A stretch of 32,786 bases of DNA from CAYWNA01 sp964459305 (GTDB lineage: Bacteria > Planctomycetota > Planctomycetia > Pirellulales > Pirellulaceae): positions 1 through 32,786 of the forward strand of contig CAYWNA010000147.1 of the NCBI GenBank assembly GCA_964459305.1, in the 5' to 3' direction. Below are positions 23,598-31,439 of this stretch, one piece after another. How positions within the stretch are numbered: position 1 is the first letter of the stretch; every line of letters starts with the position of its first letter. The notes below the pieces were generated by a model. That model saw nothing but the letters and a program-made list of their open reading frames with translations. It did not search any database and was not told where the DNA came from. Made by a program: the position numbers and the translations under genes.

Positions 23598-23626
23598 ATA
23601 GTAGAGGAATCGATTCCATCGTGCAA
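23598..23626 (-). promoter_or_regulatory. Candidate promoter with palindromic operator for the DUF5131-tcmP operon
   Basis: On the minus strand TTGCAC (23626-23621) and TACTAT (23603-23598) are 17 bases apart. The spacer contains the perfect palindrome GGAATCGATTCC (23606-23617), and ATACATCTGTAT (23588-23599), a second dyad, overlaps the -10. The hexamers are only partial matches, so the call rests mainly on their spacing and on the palindrome's position about 60 bases before the DUF5131 start codon. Confidence 0.35.
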
Positions 23627-23708
23627 CAGAGGTCTATTTCACCAACCACAGTGAGTGAATGGAGCAAAGGGCGGTGAACCATAACGACGACACAACGCGT
23701 CGAAGCCG

Positions 23709-24149
23709 TCACTTGCCCGGTTGATCCAGGATGCTGATTGCTGCCTTGAGGAAATCTTTGAGTTCGTCTTTCGACAAGATTGGAATCGCTTCGTCTGCGG
23801 AGACCCAGCGGCGCTGCCGGACTTCCGATTCTTCCCAGTGGTCGTCACAATGCAGCACTTCCATGAGAACGACTGTCACTTCCAGCGTTCTTCCCCACTT
23901 GAAATCCTCGTAGGTGCCCAGCGGTTCGCCGACGATGCGTCCGTGTAGCCCCGCCTCTTCGTGCGACTCCTTCAGCGCAGTCTGCACCAAGGTCTCGCCC
24001 GGATCGATGATCCCCTTGGGGAAGATCCATCGCTTTCGATTCAGGGACGTAATCACACAGAACTCGACATCTTCGCCAACACGCCGAAACGGTATCGCGC
24101 AGGCTTGTTGGATTGGCTCCAGAATGGGTTCGGAGTGGTTCGTCGTCAT
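23709..24149 (-). CDS. Nudix (MutT-type) hydrolase
   Basis: 146 residues from an ATG preceded by GAAGGA, four bases after the stop of the DUF3160 gene, so the two are co-transcribed. The Nudix box is at 46-68: Gly46, Glu52, then KESHEEAGL with Glu61, Glu64 and Glu65 as metal ligands; the usual arginine is Lys60. The N-terminal strand AIPFRRVGEDVEFCVITS and WIFPKG are typical of the diadenosine polyphosphate or general NUDIX class. It hydrolyses a nucleoside diphosphate linked to another moiety in the cytoplasm; the substrate is not predictable. No signal peptide is present, unlike its operon partner. It lies 161 bases before the divergent-in-function DUF5131-tcmP operon, which is on the same strand. 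Confidence 0.92.
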   Translation of the reverse strand: MTTNHSEPILEPIQQACAIPFRRVGEDVEFCVITSLNRKRWIFPKGIIDPGETLVQTALKESHEEAGLHGRIVGEPLGTYEDFKWGRTLEVTVVLMEVLHCDDHWEESEVRQRRWVSADEAIPILSKDELKDFLKAAISILDQPGK

Positions 24150-24153
24150 GGCA

Positions 24154-26583
24154 TCAGTCCTTCGGCGGGCCGTCGGAAATGGGCGAAGCTGGGCCGCCGC
24201 TATCGCTCTGCGGGGTCACTGCCTTGCCTGATCGCGCGCTCACGATCAGCAGGGCAATGCTCCCGACTAGGATCGCTGTTCCGATAAAGATCAATAGCCC
24301 CAGACCCGGAGCGCTCTGTGTGCCGCGTCCCGTCGCGGAGGTGTCTGGTTCGTGCGACCAGCGTCGCAAGCGTTTGCTTTCGGAGGCCTGCTCTTCCGCC
24401 GTGACGTTTCGAAAGGACACTGTGAAGTCGGGCGGAGGAGGGACACGACCAGCCTTCACCTCGGCGGTCCACGAGTCGTCGTCCATGGATTCGCCCGCCG
24501 GTCTGGGGAACTCACGATAAGAAAGGACGGCGCCGCGGTGCAGTACGGGCTCGCCCTCTACGTCCAAGATCACATACAACGCTTCGGGCCTGCCGAGACC
24601 GGCGTAGAGGATCTGGTCGGTTAGGGGATTGGAAAGAAGCGGTGTCACCAGCGGAAAATCGTCCTGGGGAGACATCCAGGCGTGTCTGTCGTAGAAGTGA
24701 AACTCGGCGAGCGTCTCGCCGTAGGTTGCGATGAGCTCAATGTCCTCATCGTCAAGCATCTGGCTATCCAACTCCTTCTGCGCTATCTCTGCCAGCCGGT
24801 CGCACGTGTGGGCGAATCGAGGCAGCAGCCGCGTGGGATCATACTCTCTTGGTGTGGTCCATTGGCGGATCAATTCCCAGTCGCCCGCGTGGAGGTTCTC
24901 GCCTCCGATCCATCGCCGCGCAAGGTCTTTCAGCGTCTTGACATCAGGCGGCCATTCTCGCGTCTCGGACTTCCGGCGATAAGCGCGGTACAGCAGAGAC
25001 AGCCGATACCGTGCCATCCTCGCTACCAGGTCGTCGGACATTTGCCCGGTTGGCGTCCTGTCGTAAGCATCCCAATATTCCAGTATCTCTTGACCGGCGA
25101 CCTTTGGATCAGGCGCAGAACGTGACTTGGCGAGCAGCGATGCCGTCTGGCGGGCCAGTTCTCCCAATGATCGAAAGAACTGTGGGTACGGCGATACGTA
25201 TCCGGGGGATTGGTCGTGCCCGTTTACGACCACCACGGTGAGTTTCGATTGCAGAGCCCATGTGTGACGTTGTTCGGCCCAGGCGCCCAGCGCGGTCCAG
25301 AGTTGCTTGTCCTGCCAGGCGGCAGTACGTAACGGGGCTGGGGCGCTTTCGGGCAGCGGTTGCTGGAGCAGCGGCAGCAATCCCAACGCTTTCCCGTGAA
25401 GGCTGTTGGGAAGCGGTTCGGCCTTCGCACCGACGATTGCATCAAAGACGTCCTGATCTTCAACCGATGCCCGCAAGGCTCGACGCCCCGCTTCACAGGC
25501 CAACGGTCCGCCAGCGAAGAAGTCGACGCCGGAAGGCAGCATCCGGCCCTTGATCAACGGGTGGGAGGTCCTTTGCAACAGGACGGCTGAAGGACAACGC
25601 CGCGCCGGCAACAGGCGGAATCCTTTGGTTTCTTTGCCGAACTGCGCGTACTGTGCGGGCGACAAGAGTTGGTCGTTGACCCTCGGGTTCGGCAGACGCG
25701 AGGCCCGCTGGCGGAACGCCTCCAGCGCTGCCGAGATTTGATCCAGACGGGGTTCTTGTCCCATGGCCTCCTGGGCCAATTCCTTGTACTCAGTTACACC
25801 GGAATCATCGGGAGGACCGAGAAAAACACCGTAGGGTTCACAAAGCTGATCGTAGAGCGTCTTCAACTCCTCGTCGCCGTCAACGAGCAGCGCCAAGTGC
25901 ATGGCCCGTTCTGTCTCGGCGGGCGATTTGAGGCGGAAATCACAAGTCGCGTACCATTGTCGAGCGACGAAGTAGCCGCGTAGTTTTGTATCCTTGATGT
26001 AGAAACTCGCCGCTCGAAAGCGTTCCGGTGCGATGGGAAGTCCAAAGAACAACACGCGTATCGGTTCGTTCCCGGTTTCGATGGCCCTCGTGATTCCGGA
26101 GACGACTTTGCGTAGGTCCGGCTCGAGCGACGAGACGGCGTCCGAATCCTGCAGGGCCAACCCCACCGCGGCAAACGCCGCCAAGTCCCAATACAAGTCG
26201 CCAGACTTCCCGCTTCTCGTCCGAGTGACGTCCAACAGGCGTGTCGAGAATCGTCGAAGGACTGCCGCCTGCTGTACCTCCAACTGGCGGATGCCTTCTT
26301 CCAGAAGCACATGATACGCGTGCCACGCACTGTCCTCGGTCACGAAGTTCGGCAGCCAGGGTTTGCTTTGATCGAGCTTGAGATACGCGGCGAAGATCTG
26401 CGTGAACTGCTGGCGGGTAACCACGAAGCCCTGTTTAGCCAACATTTCCTTCGCTTCTTTCGAGCCGACAAAGCAATCAATGTGCTTCACGTCCTCCAGC
26501 CGATACGGTGCGGGCGCGTGTTCTTGTGCACAGACGGGCGCTGTTAGAACGAACGAAATCACGAGAAGGAGTAAGTGCTTCAT
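24154..26583 (-). CDS. DUF3160 exported protein with C-terminal membrane anchor
   Basis: 809 residues. I take the ATG at 26583, with AGGACA about eight bases upstream, because it starts a clean signal peptide (MKHLLLLVISFVLTAPVCA, cleavage before QEH); the frame continues upstream into a palindromic repeat. The body matches DUF3160: HIDCFVGSKEAKEMLAKQGFVV near the start, FVTEDSAWHAYHVLLEE, then RLLPARRCPSAVLLQRT and MLPSGVDFFAGG in the middle, followed by a long helical section. A single membrane helix near residues 758-780 (LLIFIGTAILVGSIALLIV) and a short cytoplasmic tail anchor it in the membrane with most of it outside. The function of DUF3160 is unknown. It is the first gene of a pair with the Nudix hydrolase. 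Confidence 0.85.
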   Translation of the reverse strand: MKHLLLLVISFVLTAPVCAQEHAPAPYRLEDVKHIDCFVGSKEAKEMLAKQGFVVTRQQFTQIFAAYLKLDQSKPWLPNFVTEDSAWHAYHVLLEEGIRQLEVQQAAVLRRFSTRLLDVTRTRSGKSGDLYWDLAAFAAVGLALQDSDAVSSLEPDLRKVVSGITRAIETGNEPIRVLFFGLPIAPERFRAASFYIKDTKLRGYFVARQWYATCDFRLKSPAETERAMHLALLVDGDEELKTLYDQLCEPYGVFLGPPDDSGVTEYKELAQEAMGQEPRLDQISAALEAFRQRASRLPNPRVNDQLLSPAQYAQFGKETKGFRLLPARRCPSAVLLQRTSHPLIKGRMLPSGVDFFAGGPLACEAGRRALRASVEDQDVFDAIVGAKAEPLPNSLHGKALGLLPLLQQPLPESAPAPLRTAAWQDKQLWTALGAWAEQRHTWALQSKLTVVVVNGHDQSPGYVSPYPQFFRSLGELARQTASLLAKSRSAPDPKVAGQEILEYWDAYDRTPTGQMSDDLVARMARYRLSLLYRAYRRKSETREWPPDVKTLKDLARRWIGGENLHAGDWELIRQWTTPREYDPTRLLPRFAHTCDRLAEIAQKELDSQMLDDEDIELIATYGETLAEFHFYDRHAWMSPQDDFPLVTPLLSNPLTDQILYAGLGRPEALYVILDVEGEPVLHRGAVLSYREFPRPAGESMDDDSWTAEVKAGRVPPPPDFTVSFRNVTAEEQASESKRLRRWSHEPDTSATGRGTQSAPGLGLLIFIGTAILVGSIALLIVSARSGKAVTPQSDSGGPASPISDGPPKD

Positions 26584-26620
26584 GTACTTGTCCTGGTTCG
26601 CTTGGCTCCCGACCGTGTTT

Positions 26621-26678
26621 GTCGCCGTCCTCTCCGAGGTCGGTGAGGGAAGGCACCGACCTCGGAGAACACGGCGAC
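26621..26678. repeat. Long palindromic repeat (REP-like)
   Basis: GTCGCCGT...CTCCGAGGTCGGTG is matched by CACCGACCTCGGAG...ACGGCGAC; the arms are 25 and 26 bases with one small internal bulge and a loop of about seven. It sits 38 bases upstream of the DUF3160 start, between that gene and the 1017-residue gene, where it may shape the mRNA leader or end the upstream transcript. Confidence 0.8.
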
Positions 26679-26760
26679 TATCTGCTTTCATGATCTTGCT
26701 ACTTTTATGCGAAAGTTGACATCTATTGATCGACGGTTCCCAATTCGAATCGCGCCTTCT

Positions 26761-29700
26761 CTACTCTCCGTCGGAGCCGCGGGACCGATCGGGCTCGAGC
26801 TGGCGATGACGCACGATCGCCGCCGAATATCCTTCCGGAATACGAACTTCCGCGTACGTTTTGCCGTCGCGCGTGACCTCCTTTGCCTCCGCAGCCTGCG
26901 TGATACGGCCTTCGCGGTCGTAGACGTGAACCGTGAAGTCGCTTCTGTCACCCCAGCCGAACAAGCCGCTGCGGTTGGTGATGATCCGTTCTTCGCAGAT
27001 GATGAATCCTTCGTGCAGCTCGATCGGGGTCGCCGGGAACATGTGCTCGGTGATCGTCTTGTGCGTTGGAATGACGATGCCCGAATACCACGCGTATAGA
27101 CAGCCCCAGTCCAGTGCCTTCAGCATGACGCCGTACGCGTCCTGCTGCGACCGCTCCGTCAAATGATCGCCCAAGGCCACCGGCGTGTAGAGCACCACGC
27201 GATGGCAGTTGGTGATGCTGCCCGTTTCGGTGAAGCACTGGAAGTGGAGGTCGGCCAGCGTGCGAGAGTATGGCGCGCCGTTGAAGAACGCCGGCACGCG
27301 GTCGATGACACGTTTGATGTGATGTTCCAGGAACGGCAGGCTGAGCAAGTGTACGGCGCCCTTGAGGCGGCGGATTTTGTACGTCTTGGGGTCGATGTCG
27401 GCCGAGCAGCCGTCCCACATGCCGGCCGCGTACGTGTACGCGCCCCGAGACTGGTTGTACTCGTCCCAGTAAAACGCGTCGGCCCCCAATTCGTCGAGGC
27501 GGATGTCGATGCCTTTGCCGATGGCTCGGCCAAACTCGTTTTCGAGCGTGGGCACGTACAGTTTGTAGTGGTCCAGACTGTAGGCCATGTGATTGCCGCC
27601 GGCGTCCAAACGCCGACAGTCCCGATACCGCTCGCTGCTTTCGTCCATCACGTCGATGAAACAGTGATAGTAGAGGCCGAACTTGATGCGTCCGTCGGGG
27701 AACAGTTTCTTGATCCGGTCGCGGGCGTCCGTGTAGTAGGCCCGGTTCTTGGGCTCTTTGAGCAATTCTTGCCAGGCAAGGCCCTGCGGCACACGGCCCT
27801 TCCATTTGGCGCAATACAAGCCCTTGCTGATCACATTCGCACTCTTACGCTCGATGAAGTTTTTGAGCATCGCGTCCGACCACTGGTAGGTGGACTCGTC
27901 ATGTGCGAGGAACGCGGACAGCACTCGCATGGTAAAGTTGACGTTCGCCATGCGCCGTACGGTGTTGACGAAGTCCCACAGGTCGGGCCTGGCCACGGGC
28001 ACGACGGCCCACTCGGCCGTGTATTCGCTGCCGGCCTTGAGCACGAAGTGGCGATCGCCGATGGTAATGGCGCCCTCGGAAGCGCTCTGATCACCGTGAA
28101 CGCGGAAGACGTCATTCAACGGCAGCATGCCAAAGCCGCTTTTCGCGGTCGTGACAAAAGCGGTGGGATTCGCCGGCTCGGACTTGCGGCCTTGGCCGGT
28201 GGGCAAACGAACGCAGGAAAGGTACAAGTCCGTCGCCCGCTCGGTACCGACCGAGCAGGTATGTGCCTGGATGATCGGCACGTGCTCGGCCGTGAGGTTC
28301 TTGAAAGTGTCTCGCACCGCGATCCACTCGCCGCGCTCGACGACCTCCCGCGAATGCTCATAGAACGCGCACGAACCCTGGTGCGTCGTCCCATCGGGCG
28401 CCGTGAAGGTGCTGGCAATCGTGAACGGCTCGCCGTTGACCTTCAGGTGGATCTCGCCTTGATGTTGCTCCAGGTTGGTCCAGGTCTTGGGGAAATCGTT
28501 GCGCGGTTCGTAGACCGGCAGAGGACCGGTCGGGGCGGGTTTGAGTTCGACGGCCGTTGCGCCCTTGGCCCTGAGGCGTAGTTCGACGTCTTCGAGCACA
28601 ACATCGTAGTCGCCCTGTAGCTTTGTCGGGGCCGTGTTGTGGAAGGTGACGGTGTTCTCGCCCTGCTTGAGCAGCCCTGCCAGATTGAACTCAAATTCGC
28701 AGCCCTTGACGTTGCCGACCAGACGATAGTAGGGATGCTTGTCGAAGGCCACGGGGCTGGGCGCGTAGGGCACGGTGATACCGCCATCCGGGGCGATGAA
28801 GGTAGCTTCCTTGCCGCTCATGTACAGGGATTGTTGCGGTCGGTTGGCGATACGATCCCCTGTGATCCGTTTGCCGTTCACGGCGACCCACAACATGCGG
28901 GCCGCAAAACCAGCCACTTTCTCTCGATGGAACCGGGCCTTGAAGAAGACAAAAGAATCCTTGCCTTGTGGAATCGCGGGCGCGTCGAAGGTGAATGCCA
29001 GCGATTTCTGCTGCGGTACCTTGGCGCTTGGTTGAATGGGAATGGCTCGCACGGGCGGTTGAGCCTTGCCGTTTCCGTCGCCAAAGACCATGCTGTGCAG
29101 ACGCGCACGCGTGCGCGTCCACGCCTGGGTGCCCACCGTCATCCACGTTTCCTGCCGGGGTTCGGGCGTATCACAGTCCGACACGGCGAACTCGAAGTTC
29201 GCGTCTTCGTTCATCGTCACTGGAGCGGCTTTCAGGCGGCTCCAGGGAACGAACGCCTCGATCAGATATCCCTCTCCCGACCTCCGGGCCACGACATCGC
29301 CTCCTTGCTCCGGCGCGTCGGTGGGTGTCCAGACGACGATCTCCGGAGGCAGTGGGGTGCCGCCAATCTTGACGTCAAAGCTGCCCGGGCTAATGCCGAC
29401 GTGGACCTGTCCTTTGCCCAGTGCGCTGCGTTGCGCCTCGATACCGGGAGTCAAGTCCATCAGAAGGCTGACGTGATCGCCCTTCCACACGTCCCTGCCC
29501 GTCGCCGTTTGCGAAACGACGTCGTCGGTCACCTCGGCAGCGACACAAATGCCGGTGCTACGCCAAGCCAGACGTATTCGGGCGCTCAGGTCTTCGCTCC
29601 CCGTCCACGTGCTGGCGCCGAGAGTGACCTGCGCCTTGTCTTTCAACTCGAAGGCATTGGGCACGTTCTCCCAGTCGGCCAGATCGCTGTCCACAACGAT

Positions 29701-29814
29701 AGGCGGATCGACGTCGTAAGGGATCACATGGTATTCCGCCGCCCACCCCACGCCGTCGGATGCCAGGCATAGCAGGACCATCCAAGCAGCGGACGTTCTG
29801 AATGCGATGTTCAC
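26761..29814 (-). CDS. Exported CBM9-like domain plus unassigned glycosidase-like protein
   Basis: 1017 residues from a GTG at 29814, chosen because GAGGAGG lies eight bases upstream and because it begins a signal peptide (VNIAFRTSAAWMVLLCLASDGVGWA). Residues about 26-215 form a CBM9/DOMON-like sugar-binding domain (DPPIVVDSDLADWENVPNAF, ARIRLAWRSTGICVAAEV, GYLIEAFVPWSRLK). About 250-420 is a jelly-roll-like region (FTFDAPAIPQGKDSFVFF, NLAGLLKQGENTVTFHN). From about 590 onward there is a barrel-like section with the acidic stretches YYHCFIDVMDES and LGADAFYWDEYN near residue 780, where Asp and Glu could be catalytic, and VPAFFNGAPYSR. I cannot place this part in a numbered glycoside hydrolase family. 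The location among GH127, GH32-like and sialidase genes supports a role in glycan breakdown. Confidence 0.75.
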   Translation of the reverse strand: MNIAFRTSAAWMVLLCLASDGVGWAAEYHVIPYDVDPPIVVDSDLADWENVPNAFELKDKAQVTLGASTWTGSEDLSARIRLAWRSTGICVAAEVTDDVVSQTATGRDVWKGDHVSLLMDLTPGIEAQRSALGKGQVHVGISPGSFDVKIGGTPLPPEIVVWTPTDAPEQGGDVVARRSGEGYLIEAFVPWSRLKAAPVTMNEDANFEFAVSDCDTPEPRQETWMTVGTQAWTRTRARLHSMVFGDGNGKAQPPVRAIPIQPSAKVPQQKSLAFTFDAPAIPQGKDSFVFFKARFHREKVAGFAARMLWVAVNGKRITGDRIANRPQQSLYMSGKEATFIAPDGGITVPYAPSPVAFDKHPYYRLVGNVKGCEFEFNLAGLLKQGENTVTFHNTAPTKLQGDYDVVLEDVELRLRAKGATAVELKPAPTGPLPVYEPRNDFPKTWTNLEQHQGEIHLKVNGEPFTIASTFTAPDGTTHQGSCAFYEHSREVVERGEWIAVRDTFKNLTAEHVPIIQAHTCSVGTERATDLYLSCVRLPTGQGRKSEPANPTAFVTTAKSGFGMLPLNDVFRVHGDQSASEGAITIGDRHFVLKAGSEYTAEWAVVPVARPDLWDFVNTVRRMANVNFTMRVLSAFLAHDESTYQWSDAMLKNFIERKSANVISKGLYCAKWKGRVPQGLAWQELLKEPKNRAYYTDARDRIKKLFPDGRIKFGLYYHCFIDVMDESSERYRDCRRLDAGGNHMAYSLDHYKLYVPTLENEFGRAIGKGIDIRLDELGADAFYWDEYNQSRGAYTYAAGMWDGCSADIDPKTYKIRRLKGAVHLLSLPFLEHHIKRVIDRVPAFFNGAPYSRTLADLHFQCFTETGSITNCHRVVLYTPVALGDHLTERSQQDAYGVMLKALDWGCLYAWYSGIVIPTHKTITEHMFPATPIELHEGFIICEERIITNRSGLFGWGDRSDFTVHVYDREGRITQAAEAKEVTRDGKTYAEVRIPEGYSAAIVRHRQLEPDRSRGSDGE

Positions 29815-29965
29815 AGCGTTTTCCTCCTCAATCCGTGCGAATCCCGTTAGAAGATGGCGAACGAGGCCGTACGTCACGATAGCATCAACGCTTGCCGCAT
29901 CAAGCCGGGGAATGCGGCAGTTCGTGCTATTCCGGGCAAGAGTTTTGTGGAGACGTAGGAGAGGC

Positions 29966-30094
29966 AGGGTGGGCCAAGTCTTCGCGGCCCACCAGAAACC
30001 GCTCGCCATGCAATCGCACGTGCATCCCTCGGACGACCGAGCCGACTAGGGTGGAAGGCGCATTCCGGTGGGCCGCGAAGACTTGGCCCGCCCT
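29966..30094. repeat. Inverted repeat, 28-base arms, sharing sequence with 19270-19586
   Basis: The arm at 29966-29993 (AGGGTGGGCCAAGTCTTCGC and on) and the arm at 30067-30094 are reverse complements with one mismatch in 28. The 73-base interior includes the start of CGCATTCCGGTGGGCCGC (30059-30076), an 18-mer found inverted at 19365-19382. It fills the 308-base gap upstream of the CBM9-like gene; nothing else in that gap looks like a gene. Confidence 0.8.
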
Positions 30095-30122
30095 ACAATC
30101 TCCTGCTCGACGATCATTCGCA

Positions 30123-31052
30123 TCACTTTGCAGAGTCACGGAGACTCTTTTTCATTGGAATACAGTTGAGCGATATACCCCTTGGCGATTTGTACTTCGC
30201 GGTCGTTTCACCAGCAAAGCCGCATGCCCGGTAAAACGGGGCAGCGTTCAAGGTCGATTCCAAACTCAGATGAGCAAGCCCGGCCTCAAGTGCGAGACTT
30301 TCCAGGTAGGTCAGAATCCGCCTACCCACTCCGGTTCTCATTCTGCTCGGATGGACGAACATCGCACCAACCTCTCCAGACTCAAGATCGATCATGCCTG
30401 TTCCGACAACGTGATCGTCCAGAGTCGCTACATAAAACCTTTCTGCGACGGTCTTGACGAATTGGTCCGTCATCTCGCCGGCGGTCCATATTCCCAGTAA
30501 TTCCGGAGGATAGTGGCCGGTGCATTGGCTATTGATCGCATCGTTACGTATGTCCCATACGGCTTGTGCGTCATTCTCGTCGGCCTTTCGAATTGAAATC
30601 AGCCGCTTCCAGTTCTGAATCTCGATGATATTACCTTCGGGGTCAGCGACATACTGAAATGTCAGGACTCCCGCGCCTGGTATTTCACGTATTGCGAGGT
30701 CACCCACTGGGCAACCGCCTGCATCAAAGACCGTCTTCGCCGTCTTGGCTACGTCATCCACGGCAAAGGCAATGTGTGAGAATCCCGGTGTGTTGGGGCG
30801 AATCTTCGGTCGATCCGGCATGGAACCATATTGAAACAGTTCGAGCGTTGGTCCACCGTCTCCGTAGCCTGGAAGTTCGAGATGGATCCCCGATATCTGT
30901 GCTTCCTTCAGTCCAGTCGCCTTATCAAGCCACCGGCCAGACAAATTGCGCTCGGGCGAAATTGGTGTGCAGCCGAACACGGTTTCGTAGAAAGCCGCGA
31001 GCCGTTTCCAATCCTCGGCGATCAAGTTTGTGTGCGCGAATCGGACTGTCAT
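30123..31052 (-). CDS. VOC (glyoxalase-like) and GNAT acetyltransferase fusion
   Basis: 309 residues from the ATG at 31052, with GAGGGG just upstream; an earlier in-frame start at 31088 lacks one. Residues about 1-150 form a vicinal-oxygen-chelate module (VRFAHTNLIAEDWKRLAAFY, ISGIHLELPGYG, GFSHIAFAVDDVAKTAKTVF, FQYVADPEGNIIEIQNW) with the usual His and Glu metal-ligand positions (His7, GFSHIAF, IIEI). Residues about 155-300 form a GNAT domain: SIRKADENDAQAVWDIRNDA, then GAMFVHPSRMRTGVGRRIL with the RxxGxG acetyl-CoA loop, and APFYRACGF. There is no frame change at the junction, so the fusion is real. Small-molecule or antibiotic modification would fit both halves, but no substrate is indicated. 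GC content looks lower than in neighbouring genes. Confidence 0.9.
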   Translation of the reverse strand: MTVRFAHTNLIAEDWKRLAAFYETVFGCTPISPERNLSGRWLDKATGLKEAQISGIHLELPGYGDGGPTLELFQYGSMPDRPKIRPNTPGFSHIAFAVDDVAKTAKTVFDAGGCPVGDLAIREIPGAGVLTFQYVADPEGNIIEIQNWKRLISIRKADENDAQAVWDIRNDAINSQCTGHYPPELLGIWTAGEMTDQFVKTVAERFYVATLDDHVVGTGMIDLESGEVGAMFVHPSRMRTGVGRRILTYLESLALEAGLAHLSLESTLNAAPFYRACGFAGETTAKYKSPRGISLNCIPMKKSLRDSAK

Positions 31053-31201
31053 GTTCCCCTCGCAGACCTTTGTCACAGGCCCAGTCATCGTCGCGGAGAA
31101 GTCTTCTCCCAGGATGATTTGAACTTCACAATATAATCACTGCCCAAGGCGTGGCACTTTGCGCATTTCCTTCCTGGATCCCAATGGCCGATTGATGTAA
31201 G

Positions 31202-31369
31202 TCACGACCCTAACGCTGCCTTCATGAAGGCCACTATATCCGTCGAGAGTCTTTCGCGGGAAGGGTCGTGCAGGTACATCATGTGGCCACCCTCATAATT
31301 TTCTATGGTTAGTCGCGTCCTGTCGATCCCGCTGTGGTCGACGATGTACTTTGCTGGTTTCGCTATCAT
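31202..31369 (-). pseudogene. C-terminal fragment of an S10 family serine carboxypeptidase
   Basis: A 55-residue frame on the minus strand reads MIAKPAKYIVDHSGID, RTRLTIENYEGGHMMYLHDP, then RERLSTDIVAFMK and a TGA at 31204-31202. NYEGGHMMYLHDPS is the characteristic C-terminal block of bacterial S10 peptidases, where the histidine is the third member of the catalytic triad. A full S10 protein has roughly 450-500 residues and none of the remainder is found upstream, where the sialidase gene begins on the other strand. It is therefore a stub left by a deletion or rearrangement. It fills much of the 387-base gap before the sialidase gene. Confidence 0.8.
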
Positions 31370-31439
31370 TTGACACCCCGTTCGGAAGCAGTATGCTAAC
31401 GAGTTGGGACGCGGTTTCCTATTAGTTATGGAGGGTCAC

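Noticed and set aside
27163..28581. 472-codon open frame on the plus strand, with a second at 28639-29772
   Set aside because: Both mirror the 1017-residue CBM9-like gene and show only shadow composition.
29815..30009. 65-residue N-terminal extension of the CBM9-like gene
   Set aside because: It would translate the palindromic repeat, and the GTG at 29814 has a strong ribosome-binding site followed by a signal peptide.
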